In this document: piece by piece, positions 8,698-18,054 of the stretch | Layout of the letters: each line of letters starts with the position of its first letter | Position numbering within the stretch: position 1 is the stretch's first letter | From: Pseudomonas taetrolens | Lineage (GTDB): Bacteria; Pseudomonadota; Gammaproteobacteria; Pseudomonadales; Pseudomonadaceae | Direction of reading: 5' to 3' | DNA: 64,000 nt | Assembly (NCBI RefSeq): GCF_900475285.1 | Contig: NZ_LS483370.1 | Coordinates: 4,416,001 to 4,480,000, forward strand | The notes under the pieces: generated by a model | The model's input: only the letters and a program-made list of their open reading frames with translations | The model's database searches: none | What the model was told of the DNA's origin: nothing | Program-made: the position numbers and the translations under genes

Positions 8698-9428
8698 TCC
8701 CGGCCCTCAAAAAAACGCACGATATGACGGACCCGTTTTTTGTCCGCCGCATTGAGCCTAGAACGCCCGGTGTATTGAAGATAGAAACGCAGGCGCTGAG
8801 TCGCAGACAGCTGGTATTTGGCCACTTTGTCGAGGCACGCCAGGTCTTTGGTGATGCGGTACTTGAGCCAGAATCCACGCCAGAAATCGCCATTGGGGCA
8901 GTCGATCAAGAACAGTCGGGCCTGATCGTCGATCAGCAAGTTGCGCCACTTCAGATCGTTATGAGTAAAGCGGTGATCGTGCATGATCCGCGTGTAACGC
9001 GCCAACTGGCGGCTCAAGCCATCCACCCAGGCACGGTTCTTGAGCAGCGGGTCATTATGCTCGGCCAGCTCGGACAGGTCCCGGGTGTTCGGCAGCTCGC
9101 GGGTGATCAAGGCCCCACGATCATAGGCCGCGCCGCGCCGCTCAAGGCCCCAGGCCACCACTTCGGCGGTCGGGATCCCCCACTTGGCGAAACGCTTGAG
9201 GTTCTGCCATTCGGACTTGACCCGTGGCCGCCCCAGATAGCGGCGCAACCCCTTGCCGGCGCCGGTGTAGCGCTTGACGTAGTAGTTGACGCCCTCGCGC
9301 TCGACACGGATGACATCCGACAAAGGATCCCGGGTCAGATGCTCGCCCTGCAGGGCGAAGACCGCGTCCAGAGTGCCAAAGTCGTCTGCCAATGAGCTGT
9401 AAGCCGGTTCCAGATTCCAACCCGCCAT
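8694..9428 (-). CDS. wapP: LPS core sugar kinase, WapP-like (244 aa)
   Basis: A Kdo/heptose-kinase-type protein with recognisable kinase residues: K52 (YYVKRY), catalytic loop THNDLKWRNLL with D157, and LIDC with D175. Expected to phosphorylate an inner-core heptose in the cytoplasm. The start is ATG 9428, which overlaps the stop of waaP as TAATG; a longer reading to 9491 lies wholly within waaP. Its own stop overlaps the next gene by 4 bp. The chain waaP-wapP-wapQ-PA5006-like is collinear with P. aeruginosa. Specific acceptor position is inferred from P. aeruginosa nomenclature. Confidence 0.85.
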   Translation of the reverse strand: MAGWNLEPAYSSLADDFGTLDAVFALQGEHLTRDPLSDVIRVEREGVNYYVKRYTGAGKGLRRYLGRPRVKSEWQNLKRFAKWGIPTAEVVAWGLERRGAAYDRGALITRELPNTRDLSELAEHNDPLLKNRAWVDGLSRQLARYTRIMHDHRFTHNDLKWRNLLIDDQARLFLIDCPNGDFWRGFWLKYRITKDLACLDKVAKYQLSATQRLRFYLQYTGRSRLNAADKKRVRHIVRFFEGRE

Positions 9429-10234
9429 TACAGTGCATCCCCGTAACGCAGTTTGCGTGCGTAGAGCTTTTTCGCCTTGCCTTCCAGCCACGCCAGCAGG
9501 CGGGCTTCTTCGCGCAGGATCTGACGCAACGGCAATTGGAAGTAGCCGCGCAAGAACCGCAGCTTGTCACGCTGGGTCAGGCCAATGTCCAGCGCAGAGA
9601 AATACAGCGCTGCCAGGTCTTTGTTGCGCCAGCGCTTGCTGATCACGGTGTGGGTCTGGGCACGGTGCAAATCGATCACCGACAAACGAAAGTCTTCGGC
9701 GGTCACCGGCTTATCGGTGTGCAGCAAAAAGTGGCAAATGTAGCAATCGCGGTGGTTAACGCCGGCACGATGCATCATACCGGTCATACGGGCCACTTCT
9801 GCGATCAGAGCATGCTTGAGCTTGGGTTGCGGCGGCTGCGCGATCCAGTTGAGGCTGAAATCTTCGAGGCTGACCGTGGGTGCCAGCTCTTCGGTGATGA
9901 TGAACGAGTGCTGTGCGGCCGGATTGCTGCCTTTTTCGCCATAGGCGACTGCGGTCATGGTCGGTACGCCGACTTCGTGAAGGCGATTGATTGCCCGCCA
10001 CTCCTGACCAGCGCCCAGCACCGGCAACTTGGCAGTCAGCAGGTTTTTAAACACTTCACCCCAGCCAATGCCACGGTGAATTTTTACAAAGAAACCACGC
10101 CCGTCGACTTCGGTACGCAAGGTACGCCGGCCTTCCAGCTCGCGGTAAACCTCGCCTTCCAGACGCTCGACTTCGGTGAACGCATCGCGTCCAGCCCATA
10201 AGCTTTTGAACGGTTCGGCAAGAATCAGTTTCAT
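9428..10234 (-). CDS. waaP: Heptose I kinase WaaP (RfaP), 268 aa
   Basis: Phosphorylates heptose I of the LPS inner core using ATP. In P. aeruginosa it is essential, since inner-core phosphate is needed for LPS export. K51 in GFFVKIHRG fits the ATP-binding lysine. The catalytic loop HRDCYICHFLL puts the catalytic Asp at D163, and VIDLHRAQ provides the metal-binding Asp. Length equals the family standard. Start ATG overlaps the waaG stop region by one base, so waaF-waaC-waaG-waaP and the following kinases look like one transcription unit. Confidence 0.93.
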   Translation of the reverse strand: MKLILAEPFKSLWAGRDAFTEVERLEGEVYRELEGRRTLRTEVDGRGFFVKIHRGIGWGEVFKNLLTAKLPVLGAGQEWRAINRLHEVGVPTMTAVAYGEKGSNPAAQHSFIITEELAPTVSLEDFSLNWIAQPPQPKLKHALIAEVARMTGMMHRAGVNHRDCYICHFLLHTDKPVTAEDFRLSVIDLHRAQTHTVISKRWRNKDLAALYFSALDIGLTQRDKLRFLRGYFQLPLRQILREEARLLAWLEGKAKKLYARKLRYGDAL

Positions 10235-11355
10235 CAGTGTTGCTCCGCCAGAATCACATCCGCAGCATGCTGCGGCATGCTATAGAGGTCGGCCGTCTGC
10301 GCGTAGGCCAGGCCGTTTCGGCTCCAGGCCGCACGCGCAGCATCATCGGACAACATATGGGTCAGGTACTCATTGAGTTGTGCCTGCTCGAACGGCTCGT
10401 CCAACACCCGACCACTGTCGGCATCGCTGATGTAGTGGGCGTAGCCGCATACCGCACTGACCAGTACCGGCAAACCCGCCACCAAAGCTTCAAGCAATAC
10501 GGTGCCGGTGTTTTCGTTGTAAGCCGGATGGATCAGCACGTCCGCGCCCAACAGGAAACGGGGGATATCGCTGCGGCCCTTGAGGAACCGCACGTGATCA
10601 CCCAGCCCCAGTGTGGCGCTCTGTAACTGAAAGACTTTGGGGTCGTCCTGACCGATTACAAACAGCCGGGTGCGTTTTTTAAGCTCGGCGGGCAACGCCG
10701 CCACGGCTTTAAGGCTGCGATCCACGCCCTTGGTCTTGAACCCGGAGCCGATCTGCACCAGCAACAGATCGTCGTCGTCCAGCTTGAACTCGCGACGGAA
10801 TTCAGCCCGGATTTGCGCTGCATTCGGCGGCGCACGACGGTCCAGCGCAATACCCGGGGGCAGCAAATGGAAGCGCTGCAGCGGCGTGTCGTAGTACTTG
10901 ATGAACAACGGCTGCTGGACTTCGGAAATCATCAGGATTTCGGTCTTGGCGTTCTTGTCGAACACCGCGCGCTCGTACTCGGCAAAGTGCCGATAACGTT
11001 TGAAGTAGCGATACATCGAGTGGCGCAGGTTCTGCGCCTTGTCTTCAAAACAGCCGTCGGCCGCGTAGTAAACGTCCAGCCCCGGCATTTTGTTAAAGCC
11101 GATCAGGCGGTCGACCGGGCGCTTGGCCAGGTCTGCCTGCATCCAGGCCAGCATTTTTTCGTTGCGGGTGTGATTGAAGAACGCCTTGACCGGCGCTACC
11201 AGCACTTCAAAACCCGGCGGGATGTCACCTTCCCAGATCATGGTGTACACACGGATCTGGTGCCCGCGCTTCTGGCACTCCAGCGCAATGCGCATGAAAT
11301 CGCGTTGCAGCCCGCCAAACGGGAAATATTTGTACAGCACAAAAGCCAGTTGCAT
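10234..11355 (-). CDS. waaG: LPS core glucosyltransferase I WaaG (373 aa)
   Basis: GT4-family enzyme that adds the first hexose to heptose II of the inner core (glucose in E. coli; galactosamine in P. aeruginosa). The N-terminus AFVLYKYFPFGGLQRDFMRIA is the WaaG hallmark. The C-terminal domain has GSGFKTKGVDR and HPAYNENTGTVLLEALVAGLP, the donor-binding E-x7-E region. Cytoplasmic, membrane-associated. Overlaps waaC and waaP by single bases. Confidence 0.93.
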   Translation of the reverse strand: MQLAFVLYKYFPFGGLQRDFMRIALECQKRGHQIRVYTMIWEGDIPPGFEVLVAPVKAFFNHTRNEKMLAWMQADLAKRPVDRLIGFNKMPGLDVYYAADGCFEDKAQNLRHSMYRYFKRYRHFAEYERAVFDKNAKTEILMISEVQQPLFIKYYDTPLQRFHLLPPGIALDRRAPPNAAQIRAEFRREFKLDDDDLLLVQIGSGFKTKGVDRSLKAVAALPAELKKRTRLFVIGQDDPKVFQLQSATLGLGDHVRFLKGRSDIPRFLLGADVLIHPAYNENTGTVLLEALVAGLPVLVSAVCGYAHYISDADSGRVLDEPFEQAQLNEYLTHMLSDDAARAAWSRNGLAYAQTADLYSMPQHAADVILAEQH

Positions 11356-12416
11356 CAGCGCAGTTCCTCAGCCAGTAACAACGTGCTTAATCGACTCGCG
11401 ACACGCTCGGGATTCAAACGAGTGAAACACAAAGGCCACTCGGTTTTCAGGTCAAACCGCTGCTGATCCTGCGCAGTCGGCTGGTAAGTGCATTTTTTCT
11501 GCAGGCACGGCGCGCACGGAAAGTCGCTGGCAAGGTGGATTTGTGCCTTGCCATAGGCGCCGGTCAGGCCGGGGTTGGTCGGACCGAACAAGGAAATCGT
11601 CGGCACATCCAGAGCCGCGGCCAAATGACCCAGGCCGGTATCGACGGCCACACAGGCGCTGGCACTGGCCAACACTTTGGCAACTCCCGCCAGGTTCAGC
11701 TTGGGCAATACCACGGCGTTGCCCAGGCCATTGGCAATACGTTCGGCACGGGCTTTTTCTGCCGGGTTGCCCCAGGGCAAGCGGACTTCGACGCCCATAT
11801 GCCCCATCCGCAGGGCCAGATCGCGCCAATACACTTCAGGCCAGTGCTTGGTGTCCCAGGTCGTACCGTGCAAAAACAGCACATAAGGTTTGTTACGCGG
11901 CAACTCCACCAGCCTGTCGACATCCAGTCCGTAATCGCCCAGACCTTTGGGCAAGTCATACCCCAACGCCAGGGCGAACAATTGGCGCAAGCGCTCCACC
12001 GCATGCTGCCCGCGGGCCACGGCCAGACGACGCTGGTAAAAGCGGCTGGCCAAGGGTTCACGGGCGGAGTTCTGGTCAAGGCCCGCCACCGGGGCTTTCA
12101 CGTAACGGGTCAGCCAGGCACTTTTGAACAGGCCTTGAGCGTCGATCACCAGGTCGTAATGCTCGGCGCGCAGGCTTTGCTTGAAGCGTCGCCATTCGCC
12201 GCTCTTGAAGGTTTGCCAGAGGTTCTTGCGCCAGCGGCGAATCGCCACCGGGATCACCTTGCCCACGGCCGGGTGCCAGGTCGGGATTTCGGCAAAGCCT
12301 TCCTCCACCACCCAGTCGAACGTGATCCCCGGGATCGCCCGTGCCGCATCGGTCAAGGCCGGCAAGGCATGAATCACATCTCCCAGGGACGAGGTTTTCA
12401 CCAACAGAACGCGCAC
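11355..12416 (-). CDS. waaC: LPS heptosyltransferase I WaaC (353 aa)
   Basis: GT9-family enzyme that transfers L-glycero-D-manno-heptose from ADP-heptose to Kdo2-lipid A. Visible hallmarks: the N-terminal MRVLLVKTSSLGDVIHALPAL, the central VLFLHGTTWDTKHWP, and the C-terminal VDTGLGHLAAALDVPTISLFGPTNP. Length is as expected. Its ATG lies directly after the waaF stop (zero-base gap), so the two heptosyltransferases are co-translated. Confidence 0.95.
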   Translation of the reverse strand: MRVLLVKTSSLGDVIHALPALTDAARAIPGITFDWVVEEGFAEIPTWHPAVGKVIPVAIRRWRKNLWQTFKSGEWRRFKQSLRAEHYDLVIDAQGLFKSAWLTRYVKAPVAGLDQNSAREPLASRFYQRRLAVARGQHAVERLRQLFALALGYDLPKGLGDYGLDVDRLVELPRNKPYVLFLHGTTWDTKHWPEVYWRDLALRMGHMGVEVRLPWGNPAEKARAERIANGLGNAVVLPKLNLAGVAKVLASASACVAVDTGLGHLAAALDVPTISLFGPTNPGLTGAYGKAQIHLASDFPCAPCLQKKCTYQPTAQDQQRFDLKTEWPLCFTRLNPERVASRLSTLLLAEELR

Positions 12417-13451
12417 CTATTGAACCTCGACCGGTGAGCCCTGCAAGCGCTGCAGGGCTTCAACTACCGACTGCGGCATCAATTCACGCAGGCAGTTGTA
12501 GTGACCAAAACGGCAGGTCCGGTCAAAACAGGGACTGCATTCAAGGCCTAACCGCACGATTTCGACCTTGTCCGCCAGCGGCGGGGTGAAACCGGGTGAG
12601 GTCGAGCCATAGACCGCCACCAGCGGGCGGTTGAGCGCTGCGGCCACGTGCATCAGGCCCGAATCGTTGGACACCACGGCGTCGGCGCACGACAACAGGT
12701 CAATGGCTTCGGCCAGCGAGGTTTCGCCGCTGAGGTTGACCGACTCTTCGCGCAGACCCGGGATCAGCCGGGAGCGGATATCTTCGCCCACGCCGTGGTC
12801 GTTTTTCGAGCCGAACAGCCACACCTGCCAGCCTTCGCGGATCTTTTGCTCGGCCACTTTGGCGTAGTGCTCGGATGGCCAGCGCTTGGATTCGCCAAAC
12901 TCGGCACCAGGGCACAGCGCCAGCACCGGGCGGTCCAATGCCAAGCCAAACTTGGTCAGGGCCGCATCGCGGCTCACCGGGTCAATCTGCAGGTCAGGAC
13001 GCGGGTACGGCTTGGACAGTTCGGCCCCCGGCTCATACGCCAGCGCCATGAAACGCTCGATCATCAGCGGATAACGCTGCTTGTCGAGGGTGCGTACATC
13101 GTTGAGCAGACCGTAGCGGAATTCGCCGCGCCAGCCCGTGCGCTTGGGAATAGCGGCAAAAAACGGCACCAGGGCCGACTTCAGGGAATTGGGCAGCAAG
13201 ATGGCCTGATCGTATTGGCCCTTGAGGGACTTGCCGATCTTGCGTCGCGTGGCCAGTTCGAGCGCACCGTGGCCGAGCGGAAAGCTCAAGGCTTGGCGAA
13301 CCTCAGGCATGCGTTCAAGGATGGGCCGGCTCCACTCGGGGGCCAGCACATCGATTTCGCATTGCGGGTGGCGCTGTTTGAGGCACTGGAACAGTGTCTG
13401 CGCCATCACCATGTCACCGACCCAGCTGGGCCCAACGATCAGAATATTCAT
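12417..13451 (-). CDS. waaF: LPS heptosyltransferase II WaaF (344 aa)
   Basis: GT9-family enzyme adding the second heptose to the inner core. Hallmarks: MNILIVGPSWVGDMVMAQ at the N-terminus, LCPGAEFGESKRWP mid-protein, and SNDSGLMHVAAALNRPLVAVYGSTSPGFTPP near the C-terminus. I chose ATG 13451; the frame stays open to 13508 but the extra 19 residues are not WaaF-like. First gene of the minus-strand core run; the 227-bp gap to ilvE upstream holds a REP doublet. Confidence 0.95.
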   Translation of the reverse strand: MNILIVGPSWVGDMVMAQTLFQCLKQRHPQCEIDVLAPEWSRPILERMPEVRQALSFPLGHGALELATRRKIGKSLKGQYDQAILLPNSLKSALVPFFAAIPKRTGWRGEFRYGLLNDVRTLDKQRYPLMIERFMALAYEPGAELSKPYPRPDLQIDPVSRDAALTKFGLALDRPVLALCPGAEFGESKRWPSEHYAKVAEQKIREGWQVWLFGSKNDHGVGEDIRSRLIPGLREESVNLSGETSLAEAIDLLSCADAVVSNDSGLMHVAAALNRPLVAVYGSTSPGFTPPLADKVEIVRLGLECSPCFDRTCRFGHYNCLRELMPQSVVEALQRLQGSPVEVQ

Positions 13452-13510
13452 AAGTTTCCATAAACAAGCAAGGGAGGCATTTGCCTGATACTCGTCAGTC
13501 AAGGGCAATC

Positions 13511-13616
13511 AACTGCAGGAGCGAGCGTGCTCGCAATGGCCTGATGAGCGCCGCGTTTATACCGTAAACACGCGTTATCGTTAACGACCATCGCGAGCAC
13601 GCTCGCTCCCACAGGG
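13511..13616. repeat. REP doublet between ilvE and waaF
   Basis: Left arm CTGCAGGAGCGAGCGTGCTCGC and right arm GCGAGCACGCTCGCTCCCACAG are inverted around a spacer. The spacer and right side share a long near-identical stretch (ACGCGTTATCGTTAACGA then CATCGCGAGCA) with the doublet at 62284-62392, so both belong to the same element subfamily. It occupies nearly half the gap between ilvE and waaF. Confidence 0.9.
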
Positions 13617-13678
13617 ACAACGCCCCTCTCAACTGACGGGTATCAGGCTTCGCCTCCCCGCTTTGATGCCATATGCCT

Positions 13679-14602
13679 TTATTTGACCAGTGTACGCCAC
13701 TCTGGGTGGGCCGTCGTTTTGCCGGTCACCAGATCGAAGTAAGCCTTTTGCAGTTTTTCGGTGATCGGACCACGACGGCCGATACCAATCAGGCGGCCGT
13801 CGACTTCACGGATCGGCGTCACTTCAGCGGCCGTACCGGTGAAGAACGCTTCGTCGGCGATGTACACCTCGTCGCGGGTGATGCGTTTTTCAACAAACTT
13901 GAAACCAAGCTCAGTGGCCAGGGTCAGGATCGTGCTGCGGGTAATGCCGTTCAGGCAGGCCGTCACGTCCGGGGTGTAAATCACGCCATCCTTGACCAGG
14001 AATACGTTTTCGCCCGAGCCTTCGGCCACAAAGCCTTCAGGGTCCAGCAACAAGGCTTCGTCGGCACCACCGGAAATCGCTTCCTGCAGGGCCAGCATCG
14101 AGTTGATGTAGTGACCGTTGGCCTTGGCCCGGGTCATGGAAATATTCACGTGATGGCGGGTAAAGGAGCTGGTACGCACCTTGATCCCGACTTCAAGCGC
14201 TTCGGCACCCATGTAGGCGCCCCAGCTCCACGGCGCGATGATCACGTGAACCTTCAGGCCGGTTGCCCGCAGCCCCATGGCTTCGGATCCGTAGAACACC
14301 ATCGGGCGAATGTAGGCGCTGTCGAGGTTGTTTTCACGCACCGCTACGCGGGTCGCTTCGTTGATTTCGTCTTTGCTGAACGGGATCTTCATGCCCATGA
14401 TGTGGGCCGAGTCGAACAGGCGGTCAGTGTGCGCCTGCAAGCGGAAAATAGCCGCGCCCTGCGGGGTTTCGTATGCGCGCACACCTTCAAACACGCCCAT
14501 GCCGTAATGCAGGGTATGGGTCAGCACGTGGGTTGTTGCATCACGCCACGGCACCAGCTTGCCGTCATACCAGATCACACCATCACGATCAGCCATCGAC
14601 AT
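13679..14602 (-). CDS. ilvE: Branched-chain amino acid aminotransferase IlvE (307 aa)
   Basis: PLP-dependent class IV aminotransferase that makes valine, leucine and isoleucine from their 2-oxo acids with glutamate. Typical segments: DGVIWYDGKLV at the N-terminus, HTLHYGMGVFEGVRAYE, RPMVFYGSEAMG, and EGSGENVFLVKDGVIYTP around the cofactor phosphate site. I chose the ATG at 14602 (MSMADRDG), giving 307 residues, the usual Pseudomonas length; the frame extends to 14638 without support. It lies 92 bp downstream of glnE on the same strand, as in other Pseudomonas. Confidence 0.95.
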   Translation of the reverse strand: MSMADRDGVIWYDGKLVPWRDATTHVLTHTLHYGMGVFEGVRAYETPQGAAIFRLQAHTDRLFDSAHIMGMKIPFSKDEINEATRVAVRENNLDSAYIRPMVFYGSEAMGLRATGLKVHVIIAPWSWGAYMGAEALEVGIKVRTSSFTRHHVNISMTRAKANGHYINSMLALQEAISGGADEALLLDPEGFVAEGSGENVFLVKDGVIYTPDVTACLNGITRSTILTLATELGFKFVEKRITRDEVYIADEAFFTGTAAEVTPIREVDGRLIGIGRRGPITEKLQKAYFDLVTGKTTAHPEWRTLVK

Positions 14603-14694
14603 CATTACGCTCCTCAAAGAATCCAGCACCTGTGCCATGAGGCTTCAGGCAAGTTGGACGGGCCTTATGGACCCGCCGGATACGTTTTACAGCT

Positions 14695-17670
14695 TTAATT
14701 CTGTGTTCCAGCTTGAGCCTTGGAGAACAGGCTCAATCCCAGCTCGGACCAAATGCGTCGCACGTGTTGACGCTCGACGACAAATTGATCCCCCGTCACC
14801 ACCCCGGCCTCCTTCTGCAAGGCTTGCCGGTGAGCGACGGCGCGAAAGGCCTTGTAAGCCTCGCGCAACAGGCTGGCATCGGTGACGGGCATCAGCCCGA
14901 CCTGTTCCAGCCCTTCCAGAATGCGGATGTTGTCGGTGTAGCGCAGTAACGCCGGGTGTTCCCTGGACCATGCCAAGGCCGCGTATTGCACCATAAATTC
15001 AATATCGACGATACCTCCCGCGTCCTGCTTGAGGTCGAAGGGCACCGAGGCCTGGAAGGCATTTTCGCCGGTTCCGGCAGCGGTGATACGAGTCCCGAGG
15101 TTATCGCGCATTTTGGCCCGCATCTCGCTGACCTCCTGGCGTAATGTCGGCAAATCCCGCTCGCGACCCAGCACGCTGGCGCGCACTTTTTCGAAAGCCG
15201 CCCCCACCTGCTTGCACCCCACCAGCACCCGCGCCCGCACAAGCGCCTGGTGCTCCCAGGTCCAGGCTTCGTTTTGCTGATAGCGCTCAAAGGCCCCCAG
15301 CGAACTGACCAGCAACCCCGAAGCACCCGAGGGACGCAAACGCATGTCGACGTCATACAGTTGACCGGAGTTGGTTTGTGCGGTCAGCAAATGGATGATC
15401 CGCTGCCCCAGGCGAGTAAAGAACTGCGCGCTGTCGATCGGCTTGGCACCGTCGGTTTCAGCGTTCGGATCCCCGTCGTGAATAAACACCAGATCCAGGT
15501 CCGAGCCATGCCCCAGCTCAATCCCGCCTACCTTGCCGTAACCCACGATAATAAAGCCGGGATCACACAGGCTGCCGTCCGAACGCTGCGGGGTCCCGTA
15601 TTTGGCGACAGTCTGGCGCCAGGACAGCGCCAGCACTTGCTCCAGAATCGCCTCGGCCAGCCAGGTCAGGTAATCGCTGACCTTCATTAAAGGCAAGCTG
15701 CCGGCGATTTCCGAAGCGGCGACCCGCAGCCGGTGGGCCAACTTGAAGTTACGCAAAGCCTCCATCTGTTGCTCAAGGTCATCTTCGGGAATGCGCGTCA
15801 GCCGCTCGCGCAACTCGGCCGCCAGCTCGGGTGCCAAAGGGGGTTTAAACAAACGGCCCTCGTTGAGCAGCTCATCGAGCAGCAACGGGAAACGGGTTAT
15901 TTGCTCGGCAATCCACGGGCTCGCCGCGCACAGGGTCAGCAAGCGGCGCAGCGCATCGGGGTTTTCGGTCAACAACACCAGGTACGCCGAACGCCGGGCG
16001 ACGGCCTCGACCAGCGGCAGCACCCGCTCCAGCACCAGATCAGGGTTGGCGTGCTCCACCGCCTGGGCCAGCAAGCGCGGGATAAAAGCATCCAGCCGCT
16101 CCCGCCCAAGGCGTTGCATAGCCCGCAATTGCGGGCTGGAGCGTAGGCTTGCCAGTTGTTTGAGCGCATTGGGCGCGTCGACAAACCCGGCTTCCTGCAA
16201 CTGAGCACAGGCAGCGGCATCGTCCTGCACTTCTTCCCATAGCGGCAGCCATTCACCCCCGACGATCATTTCACCGTCGTCGATATCATCCTCATCATCC
16301 GGGTCGGCGATGACCTGACGGAAATGCCAGTCGATGCGCCCACGCCATATCATTAACTGCTCGTGGAAGGCCGCCCAGCTGTCGAAGCCCATCATGAACG
16401 CGATGCGCGCCTGGTCCTGCGCCGTGTCCGGCAGCATCTGGGTCTGTCGGTCGCCAATGGCCTGAATCGCATGTTCGGTGTAGCGTAAAAACTCATAACC
16501 TTCACGCAACTCACTGATGACGGCAGGCGGCAAATAGCCCTGACCTTCAAGGATCCCCAGCACTTTAAGCAGCGGTCGCTGTTGCAGGCTGAGGTCGCGC
16601 CCACCGTGGATCAACTGGAACGCCTGGGCAATAAACTCGACCTCACGAATCCCGCCGGCCCCCAGCTTGATGTTGTCGGCCATGCCCTTGCGCCGCACTT
16701 CCTGCTGAATCAGCTGCTTCATGGTGCGCAGCGCTTCAATCGCCGAGAAGTCCAGGTAGCGCCGATAAACGAACGGCCGCAGCAAATCGAGCAACTGCGC
16801 GCCCATCACCTGATCCCCAGCCACCACCCGCGCCTTGATCATGGCGTAACGTTCCCAGTCACGGCCCTGATCCTGGTAGTACTGCTCCAGCGCATTGAAA
16901 CTCAGCACCAGCGCGCCTGACGAACCATACGGCCGCAAACGCATGTCGACGCGGAACACGAATCCGTCGACGGTCATCGGGTCCAGGGCCTTGATCAGCC
17001 GCTGGCCGAGGCGGATAAAGAACTCCTGATTATCCAGCGCACGTTTGGCCCCGACTGTTTCACCGCCTTCGGGGTAGGCAAAGATCAGGTCAATGTCCGA
17101 AGACAGGTTCAGCTCCACAGCGCCGAGCTTGCCCATCCCCAGCACCACCATCTGCTGTGGCTCGCCACTGCGGTGCCCGGTGGGCGTGCCGAACTGCTGG
17201 CAATGACGCTGATACAACCAGCGGTAAGCCTGATCAATGCACGCATCGGCCATGTCCGACAAGTCGCGGCAGGTTTCGATCAAGTCGGCCTGGCGCGTCA
17301 GGTCGCGCCAGATGATCCGGATTTGCTGACGCGTACGTTGCCGGCGCAACTCGCGCCCCAGTTCGTCATCGGTGCCGGTCTGCTGGACAGCCTCGGCAAT
17401 CTGCCCGCACAACTCACCCGGCCTGAAGCTGCGATCCAGTTCTCCGGAACGCACCAGCGCCAGTAACATCAAAGGGTCACGCAATGACTGTTCAATAAAG
17501 AAGTCGCTGGCCGCGCTGACCCGGTTGAATTCAGCCCATCGCTCAGCCGACCAGTCCTCCAGCGCCGTTTCGCCTTCAGACCCGGCTACCGCCGCACGCC
17601 AGGACTGTTCGGCACGACTGACCAATGGCAATAAAAGGGACGGAATGGCAGCAAGCGAGGGAAGGCTCAT
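14695..17670 (-). CDS. glnE: Glutamine synthetase adenylyltransferase/deadenylase GlnE (991 aa)
   Basis: Bifunctional enzyme that adds and removes AMP on a tyrosine of glutamine synthetase, under control of PII (GlnB), tying nitrogen assimilation to nitrogen status. Two nucleotidyltransferase domains are visible, each with the G/S-S-D-x-D metal signature: SSDIDLIFAYPEGG in the N-terminal deadenylase half and GHGSDLDLVFIHDGD in the C-terminal adenylylase half. Length fits the family. It is transcribed divergently from aceE, with a 384-bp gap between the start codons. Confidence 0.95.
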   Translation of the reverse strand: MSLPSLAAIPSLLLPLVSRAEQSWRAAVAGSEGETALEDWSAERWAEFNRVSAASDFFIEQSLRDPLMLLALVRSGELDRSFRPGELCGQIAEAVQQTGTDDELGRELRRQRTRQQIRIIWRDLTRQADLIETCRDLSDMADACIDQAYRWLYQRHCQQFGTPTGHRSGEPQQMVVLGMGKLGAVELNLSSDIDLIFAYPEGGETVGAKRALDNQEFFIRLGQRLIKALDPMTVDGFVFRVDMRLRPYGSSGALVLSFNALEQYYQDQGRDWERYAMIKARVVAGDQVMGAQLLDLLRPFVYRRYLDFSAIEALRTMKQLIQQEVRRKGMADNIKLGAGGIREVEFIAQAFQLIHGGRDLSLQQRPLLKVLGILEGQGYLPPAVISELREGYEFLRYTEHAIQAIGDRQTQMLPDTAQDQARIAFMMGFDSWAAFHEQLMIWRGRIDWHFRQVIADPDDEDDIDDGEMIVGGEWLPLWEEVQDDAAACAQLQEAGFVDAPNALKQLASLRSSPQLRAMQRLGRERLDAFIPRLLAQAVEHANPDLVLERVLPLVEAVARRSAYLVLLTENPDALRRLLTLCAASPWIAEQITRFPLLLDELLNEGRLFKPPLAPELAAELRERLTRIPEDDLEQQMEALRNFKLAHRLRVAASEIAGSLPLMKVSDYLTWLAEAILEQVLALSWRQTVAKYGTPQRSDGSLCDPGFIIVGYGKVGGIELGHGSDLDLVFIHDGDPNAETDGAKPIDSAQFFTRLGQRIIHLLTAQTNSGQLYDVDMRLRPSGASGLLVSSLGAFERYQQNEAWTWEHQALVRARVLVGCKQVGAAFEKVRASVLGRERDLPTLRQEVSEMRAKMRDNLGTRITAAGTGENAFQASVPFDLKQDAGGIVDIEFMVQYAALAWSREHPALLRYTDNIRILEGLEQVGLMPVTDASLLREAYKAFRAVAHRQALQKEAGVVTGDQFVVERQHVRRIWSELGLSLFSKAQAGTQN

Positions 17671-17876
17671 GGTCTATCCTTGATCGGCGAAGGTGATGCC
17701 GAGTACGGTGACAGGAAGAAACAGCGGTTAAATCCGACTGTCGAACAAAGGTTATAAATAGCTTTAAAACACTTTAAATTAGCATCCAGCCTTCGCTTTA
17801 AAGGCTGAGTCTCGCAAATAGAACCAACAATATCGATTTTTCACACAACGAAACAGGTGGCCATCTGGACCTTTCC

Positions 17877-17891
17877 TGTAGTTTTACTACT
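17877..17891. promoter_or_regulatory. Palindrome upstream of aceE, HexR-operator-like (site 1)
   Basis: Reads TGTAGT-TTT-ACTACT, one base short of a perfect inverted repeat of TGTAGT with a 3-bp centre. It has the form of the HexR operator as I recall it in gamma-proteobacteria (TGTAATwwwATTACA in Shewanella). HexR is the KDPG-sensing repressor of Entner-Doudoroff genes. Confidence 0.6.
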
Positions 17892-17928
17892 GAGTCACAC
17901 ACTTGAAAGGCTGAAATGGCCGACGATT

Positions 17929-17943
17929 TGTAGTAAAACTACA
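17929..17943. promoter_or_regulatory. Perfect palindrome upstream of aceE, HexR-operator-like (site 2)
   Basis: Reads TGTAGT-AAA-ACTACA, a perfect 6-bp inverted repeat around three A. Its centre lies 52 bp from the centre of site 1, close to five helical turns, so two bound dimers would sit on the same face of DNA and could cooperate or loop. Confidence 0.65.
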
Positions 17944-18054
17944 CAACGCCGGAAACAACCCTCCGGTCATCCAAGAATTTATGTCGTCTGCCCACAAGGC
18001 CAGTCGCAAACTCAGGCAACCGATTCTGGAAGCCTTTCCGCCCTGGAGCAAGCC

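Larger units (their letters stand above)
17671..18054. promoter_or_regulatory. glnE-aceE divergent control region (384 bp)
   Basis: No gene is supported here: a plus-strand frame is open from 17857 into aceE, but the aceE protein clearly begins at 18055. The region is AT-rich around 17750-17840, unlike its surroundings. It contains the two palindromes listed separately and should hold the promoters of both glnE and aceEF. GGAGC at 18045-18049 is the likely ribosome site for aceE. Confidence 0.7.
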
